A stretch of 64,000 nucleotides of DNA from Geosiphon pyriformis (lineage: Eukaryota > Glomeromycota > Glomeromycetes > Archaeosporales > Geosiphonaceae), in the NCBI GenBank assembly GCA_016748015.1, contig JAAOMT010000046.1:707779-771778 (forward strand), given 5' to 3'. The position numbers were made by a program, and so were the translations under genes. This document shows positions 46,321 through 57,445 of this stretch, one piece after another; position 1 is the first letter of the stretch, and each line of letters opens with the position of its first letter. The notes under the pieces are model-generated. The model was not told the DNA's origin and searched no databases. It was given only the letters and a program-made list of their open reading frames with translations.

Positions 46321-47460
46321 TAATATTTAATGGTCAGCATACTTAAATGCCTATTATCTATGAACATTTTAAAGCTCCTTTAAAAAAGCAATTATTAATC
46401 AAGTTGGAGGAAAAAAAAAACTTATCTGAGAAGTCTATCAAGCTTTATAAGCTAAAGATAAACACAACAAATTATTACCAATACTTTTCTGGAACAATAA
46501 AAGAAAAAAAAAAAAGAAGACAAACCAGAAATCACTACAATTACCAAAAAAATAATCAATAAGTAAAATAGATTATACTTTATAAACACAAGAAAAAAAC
46601 TGTCATATATTCTACTTAAATATATCAATTATAATAAAAAGCTTTTTTTTATAGAAGTTTAGATTTTATCTAAAGAAGACTACTAGACACATACTCACTA
46701 CTGCTGCAAACTGTGTTATCAAAAACATTTTAAACATTCAAAATAACAAAAAAAATGGAACAACAAATTATGTTTTGCTTGTAGAGAAACTTTACTTAAC
46801 AAAAGAATGTAGAATAACATTTCTGGTCAAAGAAGAATATATAATGTATTATGTTAATACATAATTCTTATAAACAACTAAGTAAGCTAAAAAACACTTT
46901 TTAATACTGTATAGAATAGAGCACTCTTATACTTAAACAGTTATTCACATAATAAGAATAAAATTTGGTAAATAGCAAGTGCCAAAATCAAAAACACTTC
47001 ACCCAGTAAAATACTTATTATTAAAAACAACTCACCAAAATTTGTTGAAACTGTTTTTATTTCCAACTCAGACATATTTATTGACATCTTAAGCAATTCA
47101 AAACAATTTTACAAATACTATTAGGATTTAACACTTACTAAAGAAGAACAAAAGCAGCATTTAAAATAATTAAACACTAAACTTTGTAAACATTGCCTAA
47201 TTTTTAGTAACTTCGAATATTGTAATGATTGTAATTTCATCTACAATCTACTACCATGCATAATTTATTCAATTTTCAAAGAAAAAAAACTAATCATAAA
47301 TGTGCATTAGAATTAAAATTAAAATTTAATTATAATTATATTTTAATAATAACAACAATAATGGTTCTAATACTGTTTACTATGGTAACAATAAAAACAA
47401 CAATTCAAACTTTAATTACAACTTTAAACAATATATCATGCTTTCAAATTTTTTAAAGAA
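46321..47460 (+). pseudogene. acidic/Cys-rich region of E4
   Basis: Decayed equivalent of the E7 Cys-rich region. The clearest part is L-C-K-H-C-L-I-F-S-N-F-E-Y-C-N-D-C-N-F at about 47180-47238, two Cys pairs spaced like a zinc-binding site. It is followed by an Asn-rich low-complexity stretch (about 47340-47440). The function is unknown. Confidence 0.5.
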
Positions 47461-47465
47461 GCAGA

Positions 47466-47930
47466 AACTTAAATGGTTTAGCAATAATAATAAAAATATT
47501 ATGCCAAAATACATATATAATACTAATATAAAGTTTGATCTCAGATATTTAAAAAAAACTGCCATCTAATTAGAACTTTATTCATGTTCTAATATAGATC
47601 TGAAAATAACACTAAAAATTCCAGCAATAACAATAGTCTAATTAGTCTTTAGATCTAGTTTAGCAAAAAAGAGATTAATATTAGAAAAGGAATAATTAAT
47701 ATAAGATATATAGAAAATATTATTGCAATACTAGAAAATAATTCAGAAAAAGAATATATTATTGAACCAAACAAAAAAATAGCACAGACAATATTTTTGT
47801 CTCTAGTTAAAATAGTTTAATTAATGTCAATAAGAACAAAGAAAGAGTTAAAGATTATAGCAAGAGAGATAAAGAGATTTAGATCTATAAATAGAGTAAA
47901 AATACCAGTTAATATAACAAAAAAAAAATT
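47466..47930 (+). pseudogene. dUTPase-like domain of E4
   Basis: Motif I reads N-T-N-I-K-F-D-L-R-Y, motif II F-R-S-S-L-A-K-K. After a frame change motif III reads G-I-I-N-I-R-Y-I-E-N-I-I, motif IV P-N-K-K-I-A-Q-T-I-F-L. Motif V is barely visible as E-I-K-R-F-R-S-I-N-R. Order and spacing follow dUTPase. The motif III Asp is Asn, as in E1 and E7. Confidence 0.65.
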
Positions 47931-48339
47931 TATTAATAAGAAAAAATTATTTCCACTTATTAATCAATTTCTATTTTATCATATGATCAGTATATATTAG
48001 TTATAAAAAGAAAGGTAAAGAATCAACTCCAGATTTTTGAAGCTAAAACAAATATTTATAAATCAGAAGAAATTGGTATTACTAATCTCTATATATTAGC
48101 CAAAAATCATAAACACATTAAAATTTTAATATATAACACAATTGAAAACTTTATAGAAATACCAAGTAGAATCATTATCAAATACTTAAGTATTGAAGTT
48201 GAAAATTAAGCATCTACTACTATTTCAAACCTTTCATAACTTTGTAGATATGTGAATATTATATTACAAATCATATATGAATAAAAAGAATATTATTTGT
48301 TACAATCAAAACAATTAAAACAAATAAACTTAAGAAATT

Positions 48340-49582
48340 TAAACCCATTTTAATATATACAACTCAAAATATTACTCAACAATTTTAATAACATTTCGTC
48401 TATAAAAACAAATTTGGCAAAACTGATATTATTTAATACCAGATCAAAACTGGAAATACAATACTAATTAAACAAAAAGCATACAAAATATTATTAACCA
48501 GTTATGAGATTATTTAACAAAAAATCAACAAAATATTAAACAACAAATTAATTCAATTATTAATAAGCCCATAGTTATTACCAATAGTACTTGTCCAAAA
48601 AAAGAATAGAAAAATCCACTTTTGTGTAGACTACTGAAAATTTAACAATGTTATTTGGAAAGACAACTATTTAATTTCACAAATTCAAGAGTTATTTAAT
48701 GCTTTTAAAGAGAAAAAATGGTTTTTAACATTAAAATTAGATAGTAATTACTGACAAGTAGTCATAAATTTAGTTAATAAAAAGAAAATAGCATTTACAA
48801 TCAAAAAAAAATTTTTGAATTTGACATTATGTCTTTTGGCTTAATCAATACTCTAGCTATTTTCTAATAGCTCATAGAAATTGTTTATACTGAATTATTA
48901 TAAAAATCAGTAGTAGTTTACTTAAATAACACCAATGTGTTTTTCAAAACATTTGATAACTATCTATATCATCTTCAATAAATGTTTGAAAAGTTAAAAA
49001 AAGCTGAACTAAAGTTAAATGTTACTAAATGTTTCTTTGAAAAACTGAACTCAAATTTTTAAGACATGTTATAAGCAAAAATAGCATAAAAACAGATTCA
49101 AACAAAATTGAGATAGCCAAAAACTTTCCAGTATCAACAAATTTTATAGAATTAAGAACATTCTTGGAATTTGCTAAATACTATTGCTGTTTCATCCAAA
49201 ACTTCTCTAAAATAGCACAACTACTTTATCAGTTTTTAAGCAAAGAACATTAAATATAAATAGATTGAAATTCAACAAAAAGTTTTTAACAGCTTGAAAA
49301 GAAAACTTATCTTAGTCTTAGTATTAATCTATTTAAATTATAACAAGTCATATATTATCACTACCAATACATTCAGTCAAGCATTAAAAGTTGTATTGTC
49401 ACAAAAAAAAGCTAATAGACAAGAATATTTAATGGCATATGTTAGCCAAAGTTTAAGTTCAGCTAAAAAAAACTATGAAATTCCAGCATCAAAACACTTA
49501 GCTATCTATTAGGCTGTTATCAAATAAAAGGAATACTTAAGTCAAAAATTTGATGTATACACTAATTACAAAAGATTGACAT
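48340..49582 (+). pseudogene. reverse transcriptase and RNase H of E4
   Basis: RT: I-H-F-C-V-D-Y (about 48618), F-L-T-L-K-L-D-S-N-Y for the F-S-T-L-D-L-D-S-G-Y block, and V-V-Y-L-N-N-T for the active site (Y-L-D-D lost). RNase H is in the open frame 49294-49512 with I-I-T-T-N-T-F-S-Q-A-L and Y-V-S-Q-S-L-S-S-A. It stops at D-V-Y-T-N-Y-K where E7 inserted (ACAT before 49583). Confidence 0.75.
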
Positions 49583-50407
49583 TGTTACAGGTAATTATTT
49601 GGGATCTCAAAGCAAATAACAAACCCATAACTTGGTGTTCAATTGATATAATAATGTTGGTCTTTGAAAGTTTTGGTGGAGTTTTTTGTATAATAAACAG
49701 AGATTTAATTAATAGTTTTATTCATAGCTTTCTAAAACCACAATTTTGTCAATTATTTCTCAATGTGATAATCAGTAATCCTCCTGATAAGATATTCTCA
49801 ATTCCGAGTGTCTATTCTTATTCCTGGGTCTTTTACCAGTACTATATTCTGATGTTAGTACCTTTACATGTAAATCCTTTTAATCAAGTTAGCAAAATAA
49901 CAACAAAAATAAAAAATAAAAAATAAAAATAAAAAAATAAGCCAAGACAATTTACACATTAGTATCCTGTTAATAGCTGTGATCAAAAGCTATTGTTCTA
50001 GTATGGTTAAGTATAAATTGCTATCAACATCAAGTGTTGATAGTGAGAAATAGATAAAGATAGTGAATAATTATTTTATTTATATTTGTGTTTAAAGATT
50101 GCCTAGATGAAATCTAAACTAAGAGATCTGTTTTTTCTACTTTTAATACTACTGCTATATATACATAATTAAGATTTCTCAATTCCTCAATTTTTCACAC
50201 CAGGAATCTTGAAATTCTTGAAATTCTGTAATTCTTTTGAGAAAAATCCTGGAATTCTGGAATTCTGTGATTTCTCATACAAGAATCCTGAAATTTCTGG
50301 AATCCTGCAATTCCTCTAAAAGGAATCCTGGAATTCCACATTTACTATGTCTATCTCTGATTGGCTAATTTATATGCTAATATACTTCTTATATTTTATA
50401 AGTAACA
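49583..50407 (-). repeat. 3' LTR of E7 (family C)
   Basis: In plus coordinates it starts TGTTACAGG and ends AAGTAACA. From the TATATATA box (50156-50163) to the U5 end it matches the E5 LTR on the other strand. Upstream of the TATA box (50176-50345) it holds palindromic GGAATCC/GGAATTCC-type repeats that E5 lacks. A CCAAT box is conserved near the U3 start. Confidence 0.88.
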
Positions 50408-50424
50408 TTATTTTCTCTTTTTAA
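50408..50424 (-). other. polypurine tract of E7
   Basis: The minus strand reads TTAAAAAGAGAAAATAA directly before the LTR start TGTTACTT. It is the same type as in E0 and E6. Confidence 0.7.
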
Positions 50425-51130
50425 TATTGAGCTCCATTAAGATCTCCTAATTCTAATTCTCTGTCTTTGAGTATTTCTTGAACTTCTTTTTCAAGAATTA
50501 CTTAAGTTATCTTGTTTTGTAGTTTTTTAAATTAGACATTGGTTATTTTTCTTATTTGATTAATGATAATCAAGTCTATTGCTGAGTTGAGTAAGATTTT
50601 TGAACAATCTTGAAATTTGATTTGTAATCAATATATGGCTCATGCTTGTGTAGTTAGATTGTTCTTTTCCACAAATTGTTCAAGTTGTTATAATATTGTT
50701 GTATCAAATAGTCATTTTGTTTTGTTTGTATATAAGTTTTGAATATTCAGATGTTGTTCCAAGTGAAAATAACAAAAGTTTCTTGGAAATTGTTGTGTTC
50801 ACCACTTCCAAGTTTCTTTAGTCACTTTTTGATATGGAGTAACACTTGTTGGCTCTTCTATTGTCAATTTTACTTTTAGAATTATTCTGTTAACAGTGCT
50901 TTCTGGTTTCTTTTGTACTTTGTATGGGCATATTTTTCTAATATCTTGGTATTAAATAGTTTGTTGGTTGATAGTAATTTTCATATTCTGTTGTTAAATC
51001 AGTTGGAAGAGTTGTTGTGCCAGTATGTGTATGTTGTTAGTAATTTCTATATTCTTTTTGTTGTCTTTGTTGCATATATTATGTCTTTTTTTATACTCTT
51101 TTGGTTGTTCAATTTGATGTGTTTGGTTCA
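50425..51130 (-). pseudogene. ORF3 remnant of E7
   Basis: Minus-strand frames downstream of INT contain Q-F-V-E-K-N-N-L-T, then I-I-I-N-Q-I-R-K-I-T-N-V and a Glu/Lys-rich end (V-I-L-E-K-E-V-Q-E-I-L-K). The order is shared with E0 and E6. Unknown function; the copy is broken. Confidence 0.5.
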
Positions 51131-52330
51131 ATGATTATGATTGGTTCCAGATCTCATGAAATCTCATCTGGTTGGATTAGTATTCTCTGTACTCCTAATT
51201 GTGAAATATTATTGGTAGATGGTGACACTATATGGTAATATGGTTTCAGTTAATTACCATGTGCTGCTTTGATTAAGATTTTGTTGTTCAATCTTAATTT
51301 ATAAATTCTATTTTCAAGAATTTTTTTTATGTAAAATGGTTCATTCTATTTGGAGTCAAATTTTCCACTTCATTGTTTTTTTGCTTTGATACGATGTAAA
51401 AATACTTTGTTTTCAATCTTGAATTTAACTGGTTTATCTGGTAGTTGGTTATCGTGTCTTTTTTTTTGTTTTTCTTATGCCTTTTGGATGTTATCAGCTG
51501 CTTTTTGCTGTTTGTTCTCTAATGTCTCCATTAAGTCATATGTTCTTTTTAACAATGTTCTTTGAAAATTCTCTTCTGTTATTGGTTCTGTTGAATATGT
51601 TTTGATTTTTATTTCAACTGGTAATGTTGTTGTTCTACTGTATACTAATTTAAATAGTATTGTTTGTGTAGTGTCTTGCTTCATTGTCCTGTAAGCAAAT
51701 AATACTGATGATATAAACAAATCTCATTCATCCTGGTTTTTTTGACTGATTTTGGCAATTGCTTCACACAATGTTCTATTAAATCTTTCTATTAGCCCAT
51801 TGGTTTGTGGATAATATGGTGATGATAATGGTTTTTTTATCCCAAATTTTTGACTTAATTTTGTTAATGTTTTATTCACAAAATGAATTCTTTGGTTTGA
51901 TAATAATTCTTTTGGACATTTGTGTTGACAGATCAAATCTTGATAAATATATTTGGCAATAGATTCTGCATTTGCTCTTTAAATGGTTTTTGCTTCTGGC
52001 TATTTTGTAAGATAGTTCATGACTACTGCAATATATCTGTTGCCTTTGCTGGTTATAGTTAATGGTCTGACTAAGTCAATTCTAATGTGATCAAATGATT
52101 GTTTCACTTTGATTGGTCTCAATGGCTCACTGGGTTTTGTTCTTCCTCTTTTCTAACAAGTATCACAATTTTGAACATATTAGATAATATTTGAATATAT
52201 AGATGACCAATAGTATCTTTTCCTGGTTTTTTCTATGGTTGTTTCTTTATGAAAATGTCCTGCTGTTGGATCTGAGTGCATGTTAAACAATATTGTCTCT
52301 TTTTCTGGTTCTGTAATTACCTTGGTTGGT
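51131..52330 (-). pseudogene. integrase of E7
   Basis: Zinc-finger part near 52130-52260 (Y-V-Q-N-C-D-T-C), first Asp block I-D-L-V-R-P-L near 52070. The second block reads L-L-S-N-Q-R-I-H-F (S-D-R-G expected) and the Glu block P-Y-Y-P-Q-T-N-G-L-I-E-R-F-N is intact (51724-51936). Frame 51475-51720 continues with F-A-Y-R-T-M-K-Q-D-T. The C-terminal module near 51200-51370 has F-Y-I-K-K-I-L-E-N. Confidence 0.8.
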
Positions 52331-53760
52331 TGATCTGGATTTCTTTTGTTTTTTTAATAAAGTATATTTTAATGGTTAATAAAATATTTTGATTGTTGTT
52401 TTATATTGTTTTGTTCTTTTTGAAATAATTTTTCCTTGAACAATTAGGTATTTATATAATGTTGAAGTTGTTGGTATTTTTGTATATTCATCTTTTGTTA
52501 TATTTTTGGGTTGAATGTTTTTAGATTTGTCTCATTTATAACAAGCCATTAGCATTTCCATTTTTTTTTTTTTTGTAATGTACTGTATAATTAAATGGTA
52601 AAAGTTCTATTTTCTATCTGGCATAGCAATTGTCTCCAAATTCTTACTTCTGGATTAAAGTCAATCCTTTGTAATCAGTATATACATCAAACTTTTGACT
52701 CAAGTATTCTTTTCATTTGGTGACAACCTAATAAATAGCTAAGTGTTCTAGTGCTGGAGTTTTATAGTTCTTTTCAGCTGAACTTAAGCTTCTGCTGGCA
52801 TAAGCTACTGGATGTTCTTGTCCATCTGGTTCTTTCTGAGATAGTACTACTCCTAATGCTTAACCAGATGCATTAGTGGTAATGATAAATAGTTTGTTGT
52901 GGTCTGAATAGATTAATACTGGGGCTTGAATAAGTTTTTTTCTCAGTGTGCTAAAAGCTTTTTGTTAGATTTCAGTCTATTTGTATTTGGTGTTTTTTGT
53001 TTGTAGTTGGTATAGTGGTTGAGCTATTTTAGAAAAGTCTTTGATAAAGTGGTAGTAATATCCAGTAAATCCCAAGAATGCTCTTAATTCTGTGAGATTA
53101 TTTGGTACTGAAAAGTTTTTAACAATCTCAATTTTATCTGGATTTGTTTTAATACTGTTTTTCCTTACAACATGTCCCAAAAACTTGAGTTCAGTTTTTC
53201 CAAAGAAACACTTAATTGCATTTAATTTTAATCTGGCTCTTTTTAGTCTTTAAATACTTGTTGAAAATGGTGTAGATGATCATCAAATATTTTGGAAAAC
53301 ACATTGGTGTTATCTAAATATATGATTACTGATTTCCATAACAGTTTAGTATAGACAATTTTCATAAGTTGTTGAAATATGGCTGGAGCATTTATCAAGC
53401 CAAATAGCATAATCTCAAATTCAAAATTTTTTTTCGAGTCATAAAAACCGTTTTCTTCTTGTCTTCTGGTTTCATGGCTATTTGCCAGTAACCACTGTCT
53501 AAGTCTAAAGTTGAGAACCATTTTTTTTTTCCTAAAGTGTCAAACAGCTCTTGGATCTTTGGAGTTGGATAGCTATCTCCTTTTGTTACTCCATTCAGTT
53601 TCTGGTAATCTACACAAAAGTGGATTTTTCCATTTTTCTTACAGACTAATACCACTGGTGATAATTATGGGCTCATTAATGGCTGAATTAGTCCATTGTT
53701 AAGCATCTGATTAATTTTTTGATATGGCTGGCTGGTGGTATTTTGTATGCTCTTTGTTTA
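52331..53760 (-). pseudogene. reverse transcriptase and RNase H of E7
   Basis: RT frame 53395-53655: V-L-V-C-K-K-N-G-K-I-H-F-C-V-D-Y and F-S-T-L-D-L-D-S-G-Y-W-Q-I. Frame 53243-53521: F-E-I-M-L-F-G-L-I-N-A-P and the active site I-I-Y-L-D-N-T-N-V-F (second Asp lost). The 52977-53180 frame holds F-L-G-F-T-G-Y-Y-Y-H-F. RNase H near 52560-52960 has I-I-T-T-N-A-S-G and A-Y-A-S-R-S-L-S-S-A-E-K-N-Y. Confidence 0.85.
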
Positions 53761-53867
53761 ATTGGCATTGCATTTCTAGTCTTGATTTAATGCTGGATTA
53801 TGTTAGTTCTACCAAATTCATTTTTGCTGACAAAAATGTCCTTAAAATTGTTAAGTAACATCTTAAG

Positions 53868-54260
53868 CTACATACATTGTAGTGAGTCTAGATTTTCTAA
53901 GTTTATCTGTTCCAATTGTTTTGGTTGGAGCAGATAACATTTTTCTCGCTTATATATTGTTTGTGATGTGATATCCACATATCTACACAGTTGTGAAAAA
54001 TCTGGAATGGGGTTTGGTAGTTGGTTTTCAATTTTGGTGGTTAAATATCCAATAGTGGTCCCTTCTGATATTTCAATGATGTCTTCCATGTTGTTGTAAA
54101 TAGGAATTTTAATGTGACTGTGGTTTTTGGCTGGTATGTGTAGATTGATTAATCTAATCTCTTCTAATTTACAAAGTGTTGCTTCTGTCTCAAAAATCTG
54201 AATCTGATTCTTCACTTTTCTTTTTATAACTAATATGTACTGGTCATATGGTGGAATGGA
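53868..54260 (-). pseudogene. beta-rich linker between dUTPase and RT of E7
   Basis: An open frame of 115 codons (53868-54215) has alternating hydrophobic strands: I-N-L-H-I-P-A-K-N-H, then I-K-I-P-I-Y-N and I-S-E-G-T-T-I-G-Y-L. E6 has the same pattern (63620-63910), E1 in decayed form. Similar segments precede RT in some other gypsy-like Pol proteins. I know of no assigned activity. Confidence 0.55.
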
Positions 54261-54299
54261 AATTGATTAATGAATGGAGATAATTTCTTCCTTGTTAAC

Positions 54300-54780
54300 A
54301 ATTTCTTCCTCTGTCATATTAACTAGTACATCTATTCTATCTGTTGATTCGAATTCCTGTATTCCTTTAGCTGTAATCCTTAATTCTTCTCTGTTTCTCA
54401 CTAATACTAATTGAGCTATTTTAACCAGAGGCAGGAATATTGCCTGCACTATCTTTTTATTTGGCTCTATAATATAGGTCTTTTCTGAATTATTTTGTAG
54501 TATTGCAATAATATTTCTCACATATCTTGCATTAATTATTCCTCCTCTGATATTGATTTCTTTTTTTGCTAAGCTATTCTTAGATGCTAGTTAAACTATT
54601 GTTGTTGCTAAAATTTCTAATGCTACTTTGGGATCAATACAGATGCACAAATGTGGTTTCAATTTAATAGCATCTTTTCTTGAATATCTCAGATCAAACC
54701 CTATATTAGTATTATGTGCACATTTTGGCATAATGTCTTTATTATTATTGCTAAACTATTTCAGTTCCTGCTCTTTGGTA
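54300..54780 (-). pseudogene. dUTPase-like domain of E7
   Basis: All five dUTPase motifs can be read in order: I as A-H-N-T-N-I-G-F-D-L-R-Y, II as A-S-K-N-S-L-A-K-K-E-I, III as G-G-I-I-N-A-R-Y-V-R-N-I-I, IV as P-N-K-K-I-V-Q-A-I-F-L-P-L, V as K-G-I-Q-E-F-E-S-T-D-R (family type R-G-x-G-G-F-G-S-T-G). dUTPase lowers dUTP and so protects cDNA from uracil. The catalytic-pocket Asp of motif III is Asn and motif V glycines are Glu/Asp, all G-to-A type changes. Motifs III-V lie in the open frame 54267-54521. The domain sits between PR and RT, in frame with Pol. Confidence 0.8.
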
Positions 54781-54889
54781 AGATCAGAGAGTACAATGTA
54801 TTGTTTGGAGTTTAAATCTGAGTTTGAATTGTTATTGTTGTTATTGCCAATTTGCATAGAGCTAGAACCATTGTTTTTGTTTTGTTGTT

Positions 54890-55960
54890 GTTAGAGTTTA
54901 AATCGGAATTAAAAATTGATTCCAATTTTGATGTACAGTTGTTAATTGGTTCCTCTTTTTCTGGGATTGTGTAGATTATGTATGGTGGTAGATTGTAAAT
55001 AAGATCATACTCATTACAATATTAGAAGTTACAGAAAATCAAACAATGATTACATAGTTGTGTGTTTATTTCTTCCAACTATTGCTCTTGTTCTTCTTGA
55101 GTGAGTGCTAATTCTTGATAGTACTTGTGGAATTGTTCTGAGTCCATAAACTCTAGGATAATATTTGGGTTTGGGCTCCAGTTAAGTTCTATGAATTCTA
55201 ATGAGTTGTTTTTGATCATTCTTATTTTTTCTAGTAACACTCCTTTGATTTTGGTGAGTGCTATTTGCTAAATTTTGTTGTCATCATGTGGATAGCCATC
55301 CAAACATTTTATTGCTCTTCTCCAATTGGCTTCTATGAAAGTCTTTTTTCTTATCCAGTCATTAATTAGAATCGTGTATTGACACAATTTGTCACAGGTT
55401 TCTCCTCATCCAGGAATGTTATTTCATATTCCTTCATCTAATAGGATTTCTCCACAAGTGAGACAAGATTTGTTGTTCTATTTTTTTTGCCATTTTGGTC
55501 ATCTAAAGCATTCTAAGATGCATAAACAGCAGTAAAATTTGGTTGCTGTAGAGTATTCTTCATTATTATCACAGCACATGTCTATTAACAACAATTTTTA
55601 GCCACAATTAATGCATACCAGTTTTGGTCAGCAATAGTTAGACTGGTGTGGTGAAGAGTAAGTATATGGTGTATAAGTAGAGGTAGTAGCTAGCACTAAT
55701 TCTTCTTCTTTCTTCTTTCCTTTTCCTTTTTTTTCCCAAGTCCAAATTGGTGGCCACTTGCTTTGGTCATTATTATTCCAATAACTTTGGTTGGTTTTTC
55801 AGGTAGGTTCTTTTTCTCTTTTTTTCTTTCTTTTGTTGTTCTATGATGGTATCAGCAGTAATTTGTTGTGGTCAGCATTGGCCCAGGAAACTTGGTATGC
55901 TTCCTAGGTAGGTTTTTCTTCTTTATCATTAAACTTGATAAGTAGTGCTGGCACATTGTT
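54890..55960 (-). pseudogene. Cys-rich, multi-pair putative zinc region of E7
   Basis: After an acidic, Trp-rich spacer (55640-55960) the minus strand encodes L-V-C-I-N-C-G ... M-C-C-D-N-N (55565-55635), F-Y-C-C-L-C-I-L-E-C (about 55520), S-C-L-T-C-G-E-I-L-L (about 55460), E-T-C-D-K-L-C-Q (about 55390) and L-C-N-H-C-L-I-F-C-N-F (about 55040). The regular C-x2-C pairs suggest several zinc sites. I cannot name a family. The order PR, Cys-rich, dUTPase is shared with E1 and E4. Confidence 0.6.
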
Positions 55961-56039
55961 ATTCAGTTTAAAATGACCACACATTGCTGATACTCATATG
56001 TGTTATCCGTTCTGACTAAGTTGCAATTCCTGGGTGGTC

Positions 56040-56501
56040 TAGTTAAGTATCATATTTGTTTTGGACAGCTAATTATTACCAATGAGTGCTTAGTATTAAG
56101 TAGCTTCTATGACTAATATCTTGATTGTTATGATAATGCTGTTGATTTTGATGGATAAGTTATCTATTTCACCAATTGGGGTCTTGATGGCTCTATTAGC
56201 TGTAATTATTCTTGTGCTGGCAGCTCAATCAACTCAGCAACCTAATTGGTTTATGAATTGTCATGTAATGATGCTGTTTGCTGAACCACTATCTAGGATC
56301 AGTTTTATGGCCTAACTGTTGAATTTAGCATTAATGTACATGGCAGTGATGGGTTTCTCTTCAAACATGGCTCTACTGAACAATGGTGTTTGTAATGGTT
56401 CCTTGAATTCAAATGAGAAAATTGCTGCTAGTGATCCATTATTAGTTATGATGGCTGAAGATATGTTGCTGATAAGTGATTTGTTTTGGTTGAGTTCCTG
56501 G
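56040..56501 (-). pseudogene. aspartic protease of E7
   Basis: The minus strand encodes I-K-L-I-L-D-S-G-S-A-N-S-I-I-T, a retropepsin active site with intact D-S-G (about 56285-56300), then T-P-I-G-E-I-D-N-L and Y-Q-A-L-I-G-N. TGA follows the active-site block where E5-type sequences suggest Arg. The frame is cut at 56501 by the E5 LTR. Confidence 0.78.
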
Positions 56502-57383
56502 TGTTACTCATAAAAAAAACAGATATAGAAAATAGTAGACCAATAAGGGAATAGTAGTTAGCACATGAGTATATTGCTCAGCAATATGGAGCAATATCAG
56601 AAATTATGACATATTGCTCAATAATATGGAGCAATATTAGAAATTAGAGCATATTGCTTAGCAATGTGAACATTGCTCAAGAAATCATAACACATTGCTT
56701 AAGAATATAAGCAATCTTATAGAACATAAATTAGGTATATATAACAGTAGCATTAGAAGCAGAAAAGACAGATCTCTCAATTTAGATTTGATCTAAGCAA
56801 CTTTTCACATCACAAATATCAATAAATAATTATTCAATATCTCAAATCTACTCCTCAATATCAACACTTTATGTTAATAGTAATTGATACTTAAACCATA
56901 CTGGAACAATAGCTCTTAATCATGGCTATTGACAAGATACTAACATTTATTGTCTTGGCTTATTTCTTTATTTTCTTTTATTTTCTTTTATTTTGTTATT
57001 TTTTGTTGTATACTAATTGATTAAAGGATTAAAGCACTGAGTTACTGACGTCAGGATATAGCATTGGTAAAAGACCCAGGAATAAAAGTAGACACTCAGA
57101 TTTGAGGATAGCTTACCAGGAGATTGCTGGCCACCATGTTGAGAAAAGAATTGATAGAATTGTGATTTCAGGAAGTGACAGATAACAACTATTTTAACTC
57201 ATGAATTGACACTAGAAACACTATTTAAAAAAAATTATATTGGAATCTCTGTTCATTATACAAAGAACTCAACCAAAATCTTCAGATACAGTTAACCTTC
57301 AGAAACCAACATCATTAGATCAATTGAGCACCAAGTTACAGATTTGTTATTTGCTTTAAGACTCCAAATAATCACTTGTAATA
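56502..57383 (+). repeat. 5' LTR of E5 (family C)
   Basis: It runs from TGTTACTCATAA to CACTTGTAATA. It contains CCAAT at about 56540, a 40-bp unit repeated nearly four times (56570-56720) with ATTGCTC...GAGCAAT palindromes, a TATATATA box (56746-56753) and a CTTTTATTTT tract (56968-57000). The half downstream of the TATA box matches E7; the array does not. Confidence 0.9.
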
Positions 57384-57385
57384 TT

Positions 57386-57402
57386 TAGTGCTTCCTGTAA
57401 AA
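57386..57402 (+). other. primer-binding site of E5
   Basis: TAGTGCTTCCTGTAAAA differs from the family-B site TGGTGCTCCCTATGAGG almost only by G-to-A and C-to-T changes. It lies two bases after the LTR. The primer is the same elongator tRNA-Met-like tRNA. Confidence 0.7.
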
Positions 57403-57445
57403 TATAATCTTACAGAAAACCAGTACCAACAACAATCATCTAAAA

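Larger units (their letters stand above)
43816..49582 (+). mobile_element. Ty3/gypsy retrotransposon E4 (family C), partial
   Basis: Plus-strand order: gag, PR, Cys-rich region, dUTPase, linker, RT, RNase H. It begins without an LTR at its junction with the LINE and ends inside RNase H, where the LTR of E7 starts. Integrase and the 3' LTR would lie right of the window. It is the most decayed of the family C copies. Confidence 0.75.
49583..56501 (-). mobile_element. Ty3/gypsy retrotransposon E7 (family C), 3' two-thirds
   Basis: A minus-strand element with its 3' LTR at 49583-50407 and an internal region up to the protease at 56501, where E5 inserted. Gag and the 5' LTR would lie beyond the right edge. 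It is the clearest copy of the PR, Cys-rich, dUTPase, RT, RNase H, INT, ORF3 order. All frames carry stops. Confidence 0.88.

Noticed and set aside
49576-49926. 116-codon plus-strand ORF
   Set aside because: It lies inside the E7 LTR (minus strand) and has no homologue in the E5 LTR frame.
56109-56513. Two plus-strand hydrophobic ORFs resembling a membrane protein
   Set aside because: They are antisense to the E7 protease, whose D-S-G block is clear on the minus strand.
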